Shown: piece after piece, positions 5,366 to 12,602 of the stretch
Layout of the letters: every line of letters starts with the position of its first letter
Position numbering within the stretch: the first letter of the stretch is position 1
Origin: Actinomycetes bacterium
GTDB taxonomy: Bacteria; Actinomycetota; Actinomycetes; Mycobacteriales; Mycobacteriaceae
Direction: 5' to 3'
DNA length: 13,280 nucleotides
Assembly (NCBI GenBank): GCA_023460175.1
Contig: JAEWRC010000078.1
Span: forward strand, 1-13,280
The notes under the pieces: model-generated
Told to the model about the DNA's origin: nothing
The model's input: the letters and a program-made list of their open reading frames with translations, nothing else
Database searches by the model: none
Program-made: the position numbers and the translations under genes

Positions 5366-6787
5366 TCAGGCCTCGCCGGTGACGGCCGGCGTCTTCGTCG
5401 GATAGGGCACGAAGCGCCCCCGGGAGGCGTCGACCAGCAGCGGCCGGCCCACCCGCGGCGACGATCGCTGCGGGCACCGCAACCGGTCACAGGTGCGGCA
5501 CCCCGGGCCGATCGGGGTGACCTCGGGATTGCTCAGGTCCAGCCCCCGGCTGTACACCAGGCGGCTGGCCTGGCGCAGCTCGCAACCCAGCCCGACGACG
5601 AAGGTCTTGGCCACCGTGCCGTGCCCACCCAGGCGACGGATGACGGTGCGGGCCACCCACAGGTAGCGCTGCCCGTCGGGCATCTCGGCGACCTGGACGT
5701 CGACCTTGCCCGGCGTCGCGAATGCGTCGTAGACGTTCCACAGCGGGCAGGTGCCGCCGGTGTGGGAGAAGTGAAAGCTGGTGGCGGACTGGCGTTTCGA
5801 GATGTTGCCCGCCTTGTCGACCCGCAGGAAGATGAACGGCACGCCGCGCATGCCGGTGCGCTGCAGCGTGCTGAGCCGGTGGGCGATGGTCTCGTAGCCG
5901 ACGTCGAACTGCTCGGCGAGCACCTCGACGTCGTAGCGGGTCTGTTCGGCGGCGGTGTAGAACGCGGTGTAGGGCAGGATCAGGGCGCTGGCGAAGTGGT
6001 GCGCCAGCCCGAGGCGGGCCAGCTCGCGGGTGGTGTCATCCGGCCAGGCCTCGGCGTCGAGCACCCCGTCGATGGTGTCCGCGGCCTCCAGCAGGGCGAT
6101 CAGCGTCGCCATCCGGAACGCCTGCTGGCCGGCGTGCAGGTCGGCGGCCAGGGTCAGCAGGCCCTTGTCGGCGTCGAAGTTGTACATCTCGCTGTCGCCC
6201 TGGCGCGCCGCGGTGACGACGCGGATGTGGTGCCGGACCTCGAGGTGGTCCTGCAGCCGGGCCCGCGTGTCCCGGCCGCCGTCGCCGGCGAGGCGCCCGG
6301 CGAGCTTCTCGGCCTGCCGGTCGAGCACGTCGACGTAGTTCTGGTGCCGGTAGAAGAAGTCCCGGACGTGGTCGTGGGGCATCAGCGCCGGGGCTTCGGC
6401 GCGGCTGTCGGTCAGCGCCTCCAGGTGCACCATCGCGTCGCGATAGCGCCGGTAGAGGCCGATCACGGCGTCGGTGACCTCGGGCATCGAGGTCGCCAGC
6501 TGGCGCAGGTCGGCGGCCGCGAGTGGGATTCCGGGCGCGGCCTCCGGCAACGCCTCGCGCAGCTCGGCCAGCTGGCGCGCGGTGTCGCGGGTGCTGAAGA
6601 ACGACGGGTCGATGCCGAAGACCTCGGACAGGCGCACCAGCACCGTCACGGTCAATGGCCGGGTGTCGTGCTCGATCTGGTTCAGGTAGCTCGGCGAGAT
6701 GGTCAGGATCCGGGCCAGTTCCACCTGGGTCAGGCCGCGCTCCTCCCGGAGCCTGCGCAGCCGTACCCCGGCGAACATCTTTTCCAC
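5366..6787 (-). CDS. RamB/PrpR-family short-chain acyl-CoA-responsive transcriptional regulator
   Basis: This 473-residue protein belongs to the mycobacterial RamB/PrpR family, which controls glyoxylate and methylcitrate genes in response to acyl-CoA. An N-terminal XRE-type helix-turn-helix (about 8-60) carries ISPSYLNQIEHDTRPLT at 30-46. The middle is an ImmA/IrrE-like region with no HExxH, so it has no metallopeptidase site; it includes LAHHFASALILPY at 261-273. The C-terminal domain has ETIAHRLSTLQR (299-310), FHFSHTGGTCPLWNVYD (338-354) and cysteines at 347, 402, 430, 433 and 438. PrpR binds CoA ligands and a 4Fe-4S cluster in this part. The GTG at 6787 is favoured by a -10 element six bases upstream; an ATG three codons later (6778) is the alternative. 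RamB and PrpR cannot be told apart by eye. It lies 55 bp after the acyl-CoA dehydrogenase gene. Confidence 0.9.
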   Translation of the reverse strand: MEKMFAGVRLRRLREERGLTQVELARILTISPSYLNQIEHDTRPLTVTVLVRLSEVFGIDPSFFSTRDTARQLAELREALPEAAPGIPLAAADLRQLATSMPEVTDAVIGLYRRYRDAMVHLEALTDSRAEAPALMPHDHVRDFFYRHQNYVDVLDRQAEKLAGRLAGDGGRDTRARLQDHLEVRHHIRVVTAARQGDSEMYNFDADKGLLTLAADLHAGQQAFRMATLIALLEAADTIDGVLDAEAWPDDTTRELARLGLAHHFASALILPYTAFYTAAEQTRYDVEVLAEQFDVGYETIAHRLSTLQRTGMRGVPFIFLRVDKAGNISKRQSATSFHFSHTGGTCPLWNVYDAFATPGKVDVQVAEMPDGQRYLWVARTVIRRLGGHGTVAKTFVVGLGCELRQASRLVYSRGLDLSNPEVTPIGPGCRTCDRLRCPQRSSPRVGRPLLVDASRGRFVPYPTKTPAVTGEA

Positions 6788-6799
6788 GCATCCAGAGTA
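6788..6799 (-). promoter_or_regulatory. Predicted leaderless promoter (-10 element) of the regulator gene
   Basis: TACTCT (minus strand, 6799-6794) fits TANNNT and is followed by exactly six bases before the GTG at 6787. No Shine-Dalgarno is visible. The regulator can therefore be transcribed independently of the upstream lipid operon. Confidence 0.5.
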
Positions 6800-6815
6800 G
6801 TACGGATGCGAGGGG

Positions 6816-6828
6816 GCAAATTTGCAAA
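6816..6828. promoter_or_regulatory. Predicted RamB/PrpR operator (TTTGCAAA)
   Basis: The perfect palindrome TTTGCAAA (6821-6828) overlaps a second one, GCAAATTTGC (6816-6825), in an A+T-rich island that contrasts with the surrounding DNA. TTTGCAAA is the core of published RamB/PrpR boxes. The 13 bases 6816-6828 match 11 positions of the Corynebacterium RamB consensus RRAACTTTGCAAA as I recall it. Relative to the predicted +1 at 6787 the TTTGCAAA core covers about -34 to -41, suiting autoregulation. Confidence 0.6.
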
Positions 6829-6842
6829 ATTCACAACTGGGT

Positions 6843-8054
6843 CTACCCGGTCGCGTGCCGCTTGAGCTCCCGGCGCGCCAACACCATGCGGTGCACCTCC
6901 TCGGGGCCGTCGGCGAACCGCATCCCGCGCGCGGTCGTGAACAGCGCCGCCAGCGGATAGTCGTCGGTGAGGCCGCCGGCCCCGTGCAACTGGATGGCGT
7001 CGTCGATGACGTCCTGCGCCATCCGGGGCGCGGCGATCTTGATGGCCGAGATCTCGGTGGTCGCGCCCTTTGCCCCGACGGTGTCGATCAGCCAGGCGGT
7101 GCGCAGGACCAGCGTGCGGACCAGGTCGATGTTGACCCGCGCGTTGGCGATGACCCGCTGCACGTCGGCGTTCTGCGACAGCGGCGCGCCGAACGCGACC
7201 CGGGACACGGCGCGTTGACACATCAGGTCCAGCGCGCGCTCGGCCATGCCGACCAGGCGCATGCAGTGGTGGATGCGGCCGGGGCCCAGCCGCGCCTGCC
7301 CGAGCGCGAAGCCCTTGCCGCGCTCGCCGAGCAGCGCCTCCGGTCCCACCTCGACGTCGTCGAAGACGACCTCGCCGTGGCCGCCGTGCACGCGGTCGAA
7401 GATCCCGAACGACGGCAGGCCGCGCGCGATCTTGATGCCCGGGGTGTCGCTGGGCACCAGCACGACGCTGTGCCGCGAGTGCCGGTCGGCGTCCGGGTCG
7501 CTCAGCCCGAGCACCACCAGCAGCTTGCAGTCGCTGCTGAGCACACCGGTGCTCCACCACTTGCGGCCGTTGAGCCGGTAGCCGGTCGGGGTGGCTTCGA
7601 TGCGCAGCTCGACGTTGGACGCGTCCGACGATGCGACGTCGGGTTCGGTCATGCAGTACGCGGAGCGGATGTCGCCGGCCAACAGCGGGTCCAGCCAGCG
7701 CGTCTTCTGCTCGGGCGTGGCGAACATGCTCAGCAGTTCCATGTTCCCGGTGTCCGGGGCGGCGCAGTTGAGGGCCTCCGGCGCGATGTTCGGGCTGCGC
7801 CCGGTGATCTCGGCCAGTGGCGCGTACTGCACGTTGGACAGGCCGGCGCCCAGCGGGGAGTGCGGCAGGAACAGGTTCCACAGGCCGCGGCGGCGGGCCT
7901 CGCGCTTGAGGTCGGCCATCACGGCCGGGCGCTCCCAGCCCTCGCCCGCCTCGGCCTCGGCGAACGCCGCCTCGGCCGGATAGACGTGGGTGTCCATGAA
8001 GTCGAGCAGGTCCGCGCGCAGTTCTTCGGTGCGGCTGTCCAACGAGAAATCCAT
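6843..8054 (-). CDS. Acyl-CoA dehydrogenase, ACAD10/ACAD11 (LvaC)-like
   Basis: The 403-residue flavoprotein has the complete acyl-CoA dehydrogenase fold. YCMTEPDVASSDASN at 133-147 is the FAD/substrate strand, NGRKWWSTG lies at 162-170, and QLHGAGGLTDDYPLA at 355-369 precedes the C-terminal motif. At the position of the catalytic Tyr-Glu-Gly of medium-chain enzymes it has Ala381-Asp382-Gly383, within FADGPEEVHRMVLARRELK; the ADGP(D/E)EVH pattern is typical of the ACAD10/11 group. In that group the dehydrogenase domain works on 4-phosphoacyl-CoA made by a fused or adjacent APH-type kinase, and the kinase gene here lies immediately upstream. AGGAG (8061-8065) six bases before the ATG, overlapping the kinase stop, is the ribosome binding site. 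The exact substrate and chain length cannot be read from sequence. Confidence 0.88.
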   Translation of the reverse strand: MDFSLDSRTEELRADLLDFMDTHVYPAEAAFAEAEAGEGWERPAVMADLKREARRRGLWNLFLPHSPLGAGLSNVQYAPLAEITGRSPNIAPEALNCAAPDTGNMELLSMFATPEQKTRWLDPLLAGDIRSAYCMTEPDVASSDASNVELRIEATPTGYRLNGRKWWSTGVLSSDCKLLVVLGLSDPDADRHSRHSVVLVPSDTPGIKIARGLPSFGIFDRVHGGHGEVVFDDVEVGPEALLGERGKGFALGQARLGPGRIHHCMRLVGMAERALDLMCQRAVSRVAFGAPLSQNADVQRVIANARVNIDLVRTLVLRTAWLIDTVGAKGATTEISAIKIAAPRMAQDVIDDAIQLHGAGGLTDDYPLAALFTTARGMRFADGPEEVHRMVLARRELKRHATG

Positions 8055-8063
8055 GACCTGCTC

Positions 8064-9113
8064 CTAGCTGTCGTCGTCGAGAATTTCCAGGCCGCGCGCC
8101 ACCAGCGGCGGGACCAGCTGCCCGATCCGTTCGAACCCGGGGCCCACGGTGGCGCCCTGCGTGAAGCGGTAGTGGATGCCCTCGCAGATCACCGTGAACT
8201 TGAAGATGGCGAACGCCCGGTACCACGAAAAATGTTGCAGCCGTGTGCCGGTGCGCTGCGAGTAGCGCTCCACCAGCGTCTCCCAGGACGGGTAGCCGGC
8301 AATGTCGGCGGGGGTGCCGGCGATCGGGTTGTCCAGCCCGCTCCAGCCCTGCCAGTACAGGTAGAACAGGCCCAGATCGGTGAGCGGGTCGCCGAGCGTG
8401 GACAGCTCCCAGTCCAGGATGGCGCGCACCGTGCCCGGCCGGGCCTCGTCGATGATTGCGTTGTCCAGCCGGAAGTCTCCGTGCACGATCGTCGACCGCG
8501 CGGTGCTCGGGACGCGCGCGGACAGCCGGGCCCCGAGCTCCTCGAACCCCTCGACCTCCCGGGACTTCGAGGCCGCCAATTGTTTTGTCCAGCGACTCAT
8601 CTGGCGGTCCAGGTAGTTGGCCGGGCGGCCGTAGGTCGACAACCCGACCGCGTCGTAGTCGATCAGGTGCAGCTCGGCCAGTGCGTCGATGAACCCGAAC
8701 GACAGCGCCTCGGCGTCGGCCGCATCCAACCGCGCCAGGTCGTCATCGTCACGGAACACCGTGCCCTCGACGAGGTCCATCACGTAGAACGGCGCCCCGA
8801 GCAGATCGCTGTCCTCGATGTGGCACACCGTCCTCGGCACCGGATACCCGGTCGGGTGCAGCGCGGACATCACCCGGTACTCGCGGCCCATGTCGTGCGC
8901 GGTCTCGAGGACATGCCCCAGCGGCGGCCGCCGCAGGATCAGCGGCGCGGCGCCGGTGTCGAGCCGGAACGTCAGGTTCGACCGGCCACCTGAAAGCAGC
9001 GAGGCACTCAACTTGTCGGGCACCAGGTCCGGGTCGATGCCGCGCAGCAGCGCCTCGACGCCGGCCAACTGTTCGGAGGTCAGCGCCTCGGTGGCGCTCA
9101 CTTGGTCCGTCAC
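8064..9113 (-). CDS. APH-fold acyl-CoA kinase, ACAD10/11 N-domain / LvaA-like
   Basis: The 349-residue protein has the aminoglycoside phosphotransferase fold. The nucleotide loop LSGGRSNLTFRL is at 40-51 and ILRRPP at 59-64. HDMGREYRVMSAL at 73-85 carries the helix-C Glu78, and the catalytic loop VHGDFRLDNAII at 210-221 has Asp213 and Asn218. The metal-binding ILDWELSTLGDP at 232-243 has Asp234. The stretches around EYRVMSAL and GAPFYVMDLVEG resemble the kinase domain of human ACAD10/ACAD11 and Pseudomonas LvaA, which phosphorylate 4-hydroxyacyl-CoA. It is therefore most likely a metabolic kinase, not an antibiotic resistance enzyme. The GTG start overlaps the upstream oxidoreductase stop as GTGA, and the dehydrogenase follows after nine bases. 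Confidence 0.87.
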   Translation of the reverse strand: MTDQVSATEALTSEQLAGVEALLRGIDPDLVPDKLSASLLSGGRSNLTFRLDTGAAPLILRRPPLGHVLETAHDMGREYRVMSALHPTGYPVPRTVCHIEDSDLLGAPFYVMDLVEGTVFRDDDDLARLDAADAEALSFGFIDALAELHLIDYDAVGLSTYGRPANYLDRQMSRWTKQLAASKSREVEGFEELGARLSARVPSTARSTIVHGDFRLDNAIIDEARPGTVRAILDWELSTLGDPLTDLGLFYLYWQGWSGLDNPIAGTPADIAGYPSWETLVERYSQRTGTRLQHFSWYRAFAIFKFTVICEGIHYRFTQGATVGPGFERIGQLVPPLVARGLEILDDDS

Positions 9114-10102
9114 GAAGCGATCCCCGCCGATCCGGTGAGATCGATGATCGCCTTGCCGCGGATCTCGTGGGCGTCGAGCTTCTGCAGCGCCAGCGGCAGA
9201 TCACCGAAGGAGAACCGGTGCCCGATCTGCGGATTGACGCTGCCCTCGGCGTACATCCGGTGCAGGCTTTCCGCACCCCAGGACAGCAGCGCGGGATCCT
9301 TTTCCAGGGTCGCACCCCAGGCCACGCCGACGGCGGAAACATTGCGCAGCAGCAGACGATTGGTGCGCAGCGTCGCGATGTCCCCGGCGGCGAAGCCCAC
9401 CACCAGGATCCGGCCCTCCCAGGCCAGGGCGCGGATGCCCTCGTTGAACAGCCAGTCGCCGAGCGGGTCGAGGATCACGTCGACCCCGTTGCCGTCGGTG
9501 AGGTCGTTGATCTGTTGGGCGTAGCCCTCGTTGAGCAGGATGACGTCGTCGGCGCCGGCCCGTTCGGCGACGGGGATGTCGGCCTCGCTCGCCACGCCGG
9601 CGATGACGCGGGCCCGCAGGCCCTTGGCGACCTGGACCGCGGCGGTGCCGATGCCGCCGGCCGCGCCCAACACCAGCACCGATTCGCCGGGGGCCACCTG
9701 ACCGCGGCGGGCCAGCGCGTAGTGCACCGTGTGGTGGTTCACCACCAGACCGGCCGCGGTGTCGAAGCCCATCGCGTCGGGGATCGCCACCAGATGGTTC
9801 AGCGGGATCCCGACATATTCGGCGTAGGCGCCCTGCCAGATGAACGCCATGACCCGGTCACCGGCGCTCCACCCCGAGCCCTCGGGCGCCCATTCCACGA
9901 CGCCGGCCACCTCGCAGCCCGGGGTGTACGGGGGCTCCGGCTTGACCTGATACTGCCCCTTGGTGGCCAGCAGGTCGGGGAAGTTGACCCCGATCGCCAT
10001 CACCCGCACCACCGCGACGTCGTCGGTGCGGTCGGGTTCGGGTACATCGTCGAGCACCAACGACTGTGGTCCGTCGTAGGAGTGGATCCGGAAAGCCTTC
10101 AT
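9110..10102 (-). CDS. Zinc-independent MDR oxidoreductase (quinone oxidoreductase / enoyl reductase-like)
   Basis: The 330-residue medium-chain dehydrogenase/reductase is probably NADPH-dependent. The N-terminal GroES-like domain includes AIGVNFPDLLATKGQY and the PPYTPGCEVAGVV segment (about 57-69). The cofactor loop LVLGAAGGIGTAAVQVAK lies at about 143-160, followed by AGADDVI and the ILDPLGD segment. No structural or catalytic zinc ligand cluster is seen, which places it with quinone oxidoreductase and enoyl reductase relatives. In this operon it is the natural candidate for reducing the enoyl double bond. A GTG lies one codon before the chosen ATG and an in-frame stop is two codons above that, so the start is confined to 10105 or 10102. 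It follows the hydratase by 34 bp and overlaps the kinase by four. Confidence 0.88.
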   Translation of the reverse strand: MKAFRIHSYDGPQSLVLDDVPEPDRTDDVAVVRVMAIGVNFPDLLATKGQYQVKPEPPYTPGCEVAGVVEWAPEGSGWSAGDRVMAFIWQGAYAEYVGIPLNHLVAIPDAMGFDTAAGLVVNHHTVHYALARRGQVAPGESVLVLGAAGGIGTAAVQVAKGLRARVIAGVASEADIPVAERAGADDVILLNEGYAQQINDLTDGNGVDVILDPLGDWLFNEGIRALAWEGRILVVGFAAGDIATLRTNRLLLRNVSAVGVAWGATLEKDPALLSWGAESLHRMYAEGSVNPQIGHRFSFGDLPLALQKLDAHEIRGKAIIDLTGSAGIAS

Positions 10103-10136
10103 CACGCGTCACCCGCTTCACATGTCATCGGTGCAG

Positions 10137-10592
10137 TCATCCTTGGTCGCTGAGCCGGATCAGGATGTCGGCGACGCAGGCGGGCTTGTCGCCGCCCTCG
10201 ATCTCCATCGTCACCTGCAGGAAGGCCTGCACCCCGCCGGCCACCCGTTCGGCCTTGGTCAGTTTCAGGTGCCCGCGCAGCCGAGATCCCGACGGCACGG
10301 CCGCGGGAAAACGAACCTTGTTGGCGCCGTAGTTGATCGACGCCTTGGCGCCCTCGACCACGAACAGGTCGTTGAGCACGGGCGCGATCAGCGACATGGT
10401 CAGGTACCCGTGGGCGATGGTGCTGCCGAACGGGCCGGCCGCCGCCCGCTCGGTGTCCACGTGGATCCACTGCGGATCCTCGGTGATGTCGGCGAACGCG
10501 TCGATGCGTTTCTGGTCGATGGTCATCCACCGGCCGGTGCCGAGGTCCAGGTCGTTCTGTTCGACCAGGGAATCGAAGGTCAGGGCACTCAC
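10137..10592 (-). CDS. MaoC/NodN-like (R)-specific enoyl-CoA hydratase/dehydratase
   Basis: The 151-residue single-hotdog protein would interconvert (R)-3-hydroxyacyl and trans-2-enoyl thioesters. The signature EDPQWIHVDTERAAAGPFG spans 38-56 and is followed by STIAHGYLTMSLI. Asp39 and His44 show the Asp-x4-His spacing of the hydratase 2 active site, as in the NodN-like mycobacterial enzyme Rv0130. The start is the GTG at 10592, which overlaps the SDR stop as GTGA. The same frame stays open far upstream to 11771, but that part is antisense or out-of-frame noise under the SDR and ketosynthase genes. Between a ketoreductase and an enoyl reductase, it is the expected dehydratase step. Confidence 0.88.
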   Translation of the reverse strand: MSALTFDSLVEQNDLDLGTGRWMTIDQKRIDAFADITEDPQWIHVDTERAAAGPFGSTIAHGYLTMSLIAPVLNDLFVVEGAKASINYGANKVRFPAAVPSGSRLRGHLKLTKAERVAGGVQAFLQVTMEIEGGDKPACVADILIRLSDQG

Positions 10593-11326
10593 ATCGAGAA
10601 CCCGCCGTCGACCGGGAGAACCACCCCGGTGATGTAGCCGGCCTCTTCGGAGGCCAAAAAGCCCACGGCCGGGCACATCTCGCTGGGCTGGGCGAAGCGG
10701 CCCAGCGGGATGCTGGCCGCCAGCTCGGCCTTCTTGTCCGCCGGGATGGAGGCCACCATGCGGGTCTCCGCGTTCGGGGAGATGGCGTTGACGGTGACGC
10801 CGAAGCGGGCGAGTTCCTTGGCGACGGTCTTGGTGAAGCCGATGATCCCGGCCTTGGCCGCGCCGTAGTTGGACTGGCCGGTGTTGCCGCGCAACCCGGT
10901 GTAGGAGGTCACGTTGATGATGCGGCCGAAGGAGCGTTCCCGGAAGTGCGGGACGCATTCGCGGGTGAAGCGGAAAGCGCCGCCCGCGTGGACATTCAGG
11001 ACCTCTTCCCAGTCCTCGTCGCTGATCTTCCACACGACCTTGTCGCGCAGCACGCCCGCGTTGTTGACCACGATGTCGACCCGACCGGTCTCCTCGACCA
11101 CGCGGTTCACCGCGGCCTTCACGTCGGCGGACTTGCCCACGTCGGCCACCACGGCCGTGCCGCCGGCCTGCTTGGCGGCGATCTCGAGTTCGTCGCCGTC
11201 GACGTCCACCAGGTAGGTGCGCGCGCCGGCGTCGGCGAAGAAGGTACCCAGTTCCAACCCGATGCCGCGGGCGGCGCCGGTGATGATGACCGATTTCTCG
11301 GAGAAGTCGTAGCTCAGGTTGCCCAT
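10589..11326 (-). CDS. SDR 3-ketoacyl reductase (FabG-like)
   Basis: The 245-residue classical short-chain dehydrogenase has cofactor motif TGAARGIG at 16-23, NNAG at 88-91, and the catalytic tetrad Asn111, Ser141, Tyr154 (SNYGAAK) and Lys158. It ends in VLPVDGGFSM. Asp41 at the end of the second strand (LVDVDG) suggests NAD(H) use, since most FabG enzymes have a basic residue nearby for NADPH. The ATG is supported by AAAGGGA (11332-11338) five bases upstream. In this operon it may reduce 3-ketoacyl thioesters after the ketosynthase. A 4-keto/4-hydroxyacyl-CoA dehydrogenase role, like LvaD, is an alternative. It overlaps the hydratase gene by four bases and follows the ketosynthase by 39 bp. 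Confidence 0.88.
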   Translation of the reverse strand: MGNLSYDFSEKSVIITGAARGIGLELGTFFADAGARTYLVDVDGDELEIAAKQAGGTAVVADVGKSADVKAAVNRVVEETGRVDIVVNNAGVLRDKVVWKISDEDWEEVLNVHAGGAFRFTRECVPHFRERSFGRIINVTSYTGLRGNTGQSNYGAAKAGIIGFTKTVAKELARFGVTVNAISPNAETRMVASIPADKKAELAASIPLGRFAQPSEMCPAVGFLASEEAGYITGVVLPVDGGFSM

Positions 11327-11365
11327 CGTTGTCCCTTTCGTGAGAACTGCAGAGTGTGTGTGCGG

Positions 11366-12601
11366 TCAGGCCGAGGGCCGGCGCAGGATCATCGACGCGT
11401 TCTGACCGCCGAACCCGAACGCGTTGATCTGGATGTGTTCGGCCGCGACCTCGGCCGGCTCGTGCGTGATGACCCGGAAGTCGACCTCGGGGTCCACGGT
11501 GTCGGTGCCCGCGGCGTTGGGCAGCAGGCCGCTCTCGAACGTCTCGAGGGCGGCGATGATGCTCATGGCGCCCGAGGCCGCACCGGTGTGCCCGGTGTGC
11601 CCCTTGATGCCCGTCACCGGCAGATCCCGACCGCCGTGCACGGCGTTGATGGCACGGATCTCGGCCTCGTCGCCCTTCGGCGTCCCGGTGGCGTGGGCGT
11701 ACAGCGCGCCGATGTCGGTCGGTTCGATGCCGGCGTTGGCCAGCGCCTTGCGCATGACCTTGGCCTCCCACTTGCCGCTCGGGTCGGGGGCCGACGGGTG
11801 CGGCCCGTCGGCCAGCGCGGCGTAGCCGACGATCTCGGCGAGGATCCGGGCGCCGCGGGCGCGGGCGTGCTCCTCGCTCTCGATGACGAACATGGCGCTG
11901 CCGTCGCCGATCACGATGCCGGTGCGGTCCTTGTCGAACGGGGTCAGCGTGCGCTTGGGATCCTTGCTACCGGAGAGCATCCCGTAGCGGGACTGGCCGA
12001 TGAAGTACGCCGGCGCGAAGTCGCCCTGACCGTGCGACACCGCTTCGGAGCCGCCGGTCAGCACCACGTCGGCCTCGCCGAGCCGGATCAACCGGGTGGC
12101 GTTGCCGATCGCGTCGATCGAGGAGGCGCACGCGGTCGCGACCGTGAGCAGCGGCCCGTGCAGCGAATACCGCATGGCCAGCTGCGATCCCGCCATGTTG
12201 GTCAGGATGCGCAGCATCATCTTGCGGCTGACGCCTTGGGCGCCCTGCTGCTCGTAGTCGCGCTGCGCCTCGCTGAGCGAGCGGGTGCCGCCCATGCTGG
12301 TGCCGACGACGACGCCGGTGCGGTCCTCGTCGAACTCCTCGATGCCGGAGTCGATCCGGGCCTGCTCGCCGGCCGCCAGCGCGAACTGCGCGAAGATGTC
12401 GGTGCCGTCGATGACCTTTTCGTTGATCCACGGCGTGGGATCAAAGTCGTGGACGGCGCCGAACCAGGCCGGCTCGGGTTCGTTCGGCCACTGGATGGGG
12501 CGGATGCCCGTGGCGTTGTTGCGCAGCCCGTCGAGGTATTCCTTGACCGAGTTGCCCAGCGAAGACACGATGCCCCGCCCGGTGATGACGACTTTCTGCA
12601 T
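11366..12601 (-). CDS. Beta-ketoacyl synthase, KASII/FabF type
   Basis: The 411-residue condensing enzyme should carry out decarboxylative Claisen condensation of an acyl thioester with a malonyl-type extender. It has the full Cys-His-His triad: Cys158 in TVATACASSIDA, His303 in HATGTPKGDEAE and His338 in KGHTGHTGAASG with Lys333. It ends with the usual INAFGFGGQNAS loop (392-403). Length and N-terminus (VVITGRGIVSSLG) match FabF/KasA-type enzymes, and it is a single-domain protein, not a modular PKS piece. AGGAA (12608-12612) lies six bases before the ATG, which comes one base after the carboxylase stop codon. The close link to a carboxylase suggests a dedicated extender supply. No acyl carrier protein gene is visible, so CoA or a distant ACP must carry the chain. 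Confidence 0.9.
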   Translation of the reverse strand: MQKVVITGRGIVSSLGNSVKEYLDGLRNNATGIRPIQWPNEPEPAWFGAVHDFDPTPWINEKVIDGTDIFAQFALAAGEQARIDSGIEEFDEDRTGVVVGTSMGGTRSLSEAQRDYEQQGAQGVSRKMMLRILTNMAGSQLAMRYSLHGPLLTVATACASSIDAIGNATRLIRLGEADVVLTGGSEAVSHGQGDFAPAYFIGQSRYGMLSGSKDPKRTLTPFDKDRTGIVIGDGSAMFVIESEEHARARGARILAEIVGYAALADGPHPSAPDPSGKWEAKVMRKALANAGIEPTDIGALYAHATGTPKGDEAEIRAINAVHGGRDLPVTGIKGHTGHTGAASGAMSIIAALETFESGLLPNAAGTDTVDPEVDFRVITHEPAEVAAEHIQINAFGFGGQNASMILRRPSA

Positions 12602-12602
12602 G

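Noticed and set aside
6822..8993. A 723-codon open frame on the + strand opposite the kinase and dehydrogenase genes
   Set aside because: It lies antisense to two genes with clear domains, its protein is low-complexity and rich in Gly, Ala, Val, Arg and Gln with no recognisable motif, and it reflects GC-rich third-position bias.
8064..9113. Aminoglycoside resistance gene
   Set aside because: The fold matches, but the EYRVMSAL and FYVMDLVEG segments and the adjoining acyl-CoA dehydrogenase fit the ACAD10/11 kinase group. Nothing suggests a resistance cassette or mobile element.
9167..10153. Long + strand open frame opposite the oxidoreductase, and a similar one at 10946-12619
   Set aside because: They are antisense to well-supported genes and have Val/Gly/Arg/Asp/His-rich translations without domains.
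11354..11362. Short GT-repeat tract between the ketosynthase and SDR genes
   Set aside because: It is only four and a half units long, is in a 39-bp spacer away from the ribosome binding site, and is not enough to argue for phase variation.
10593..11771. Upstream in-frame extension of the MaoC hydratase
   Set aside because: Its translation is Arg/Gly-rich noise read out of frame under the SDR and ketosynthase genes. The GTG at 10592 with GTGA overlap explains the start.
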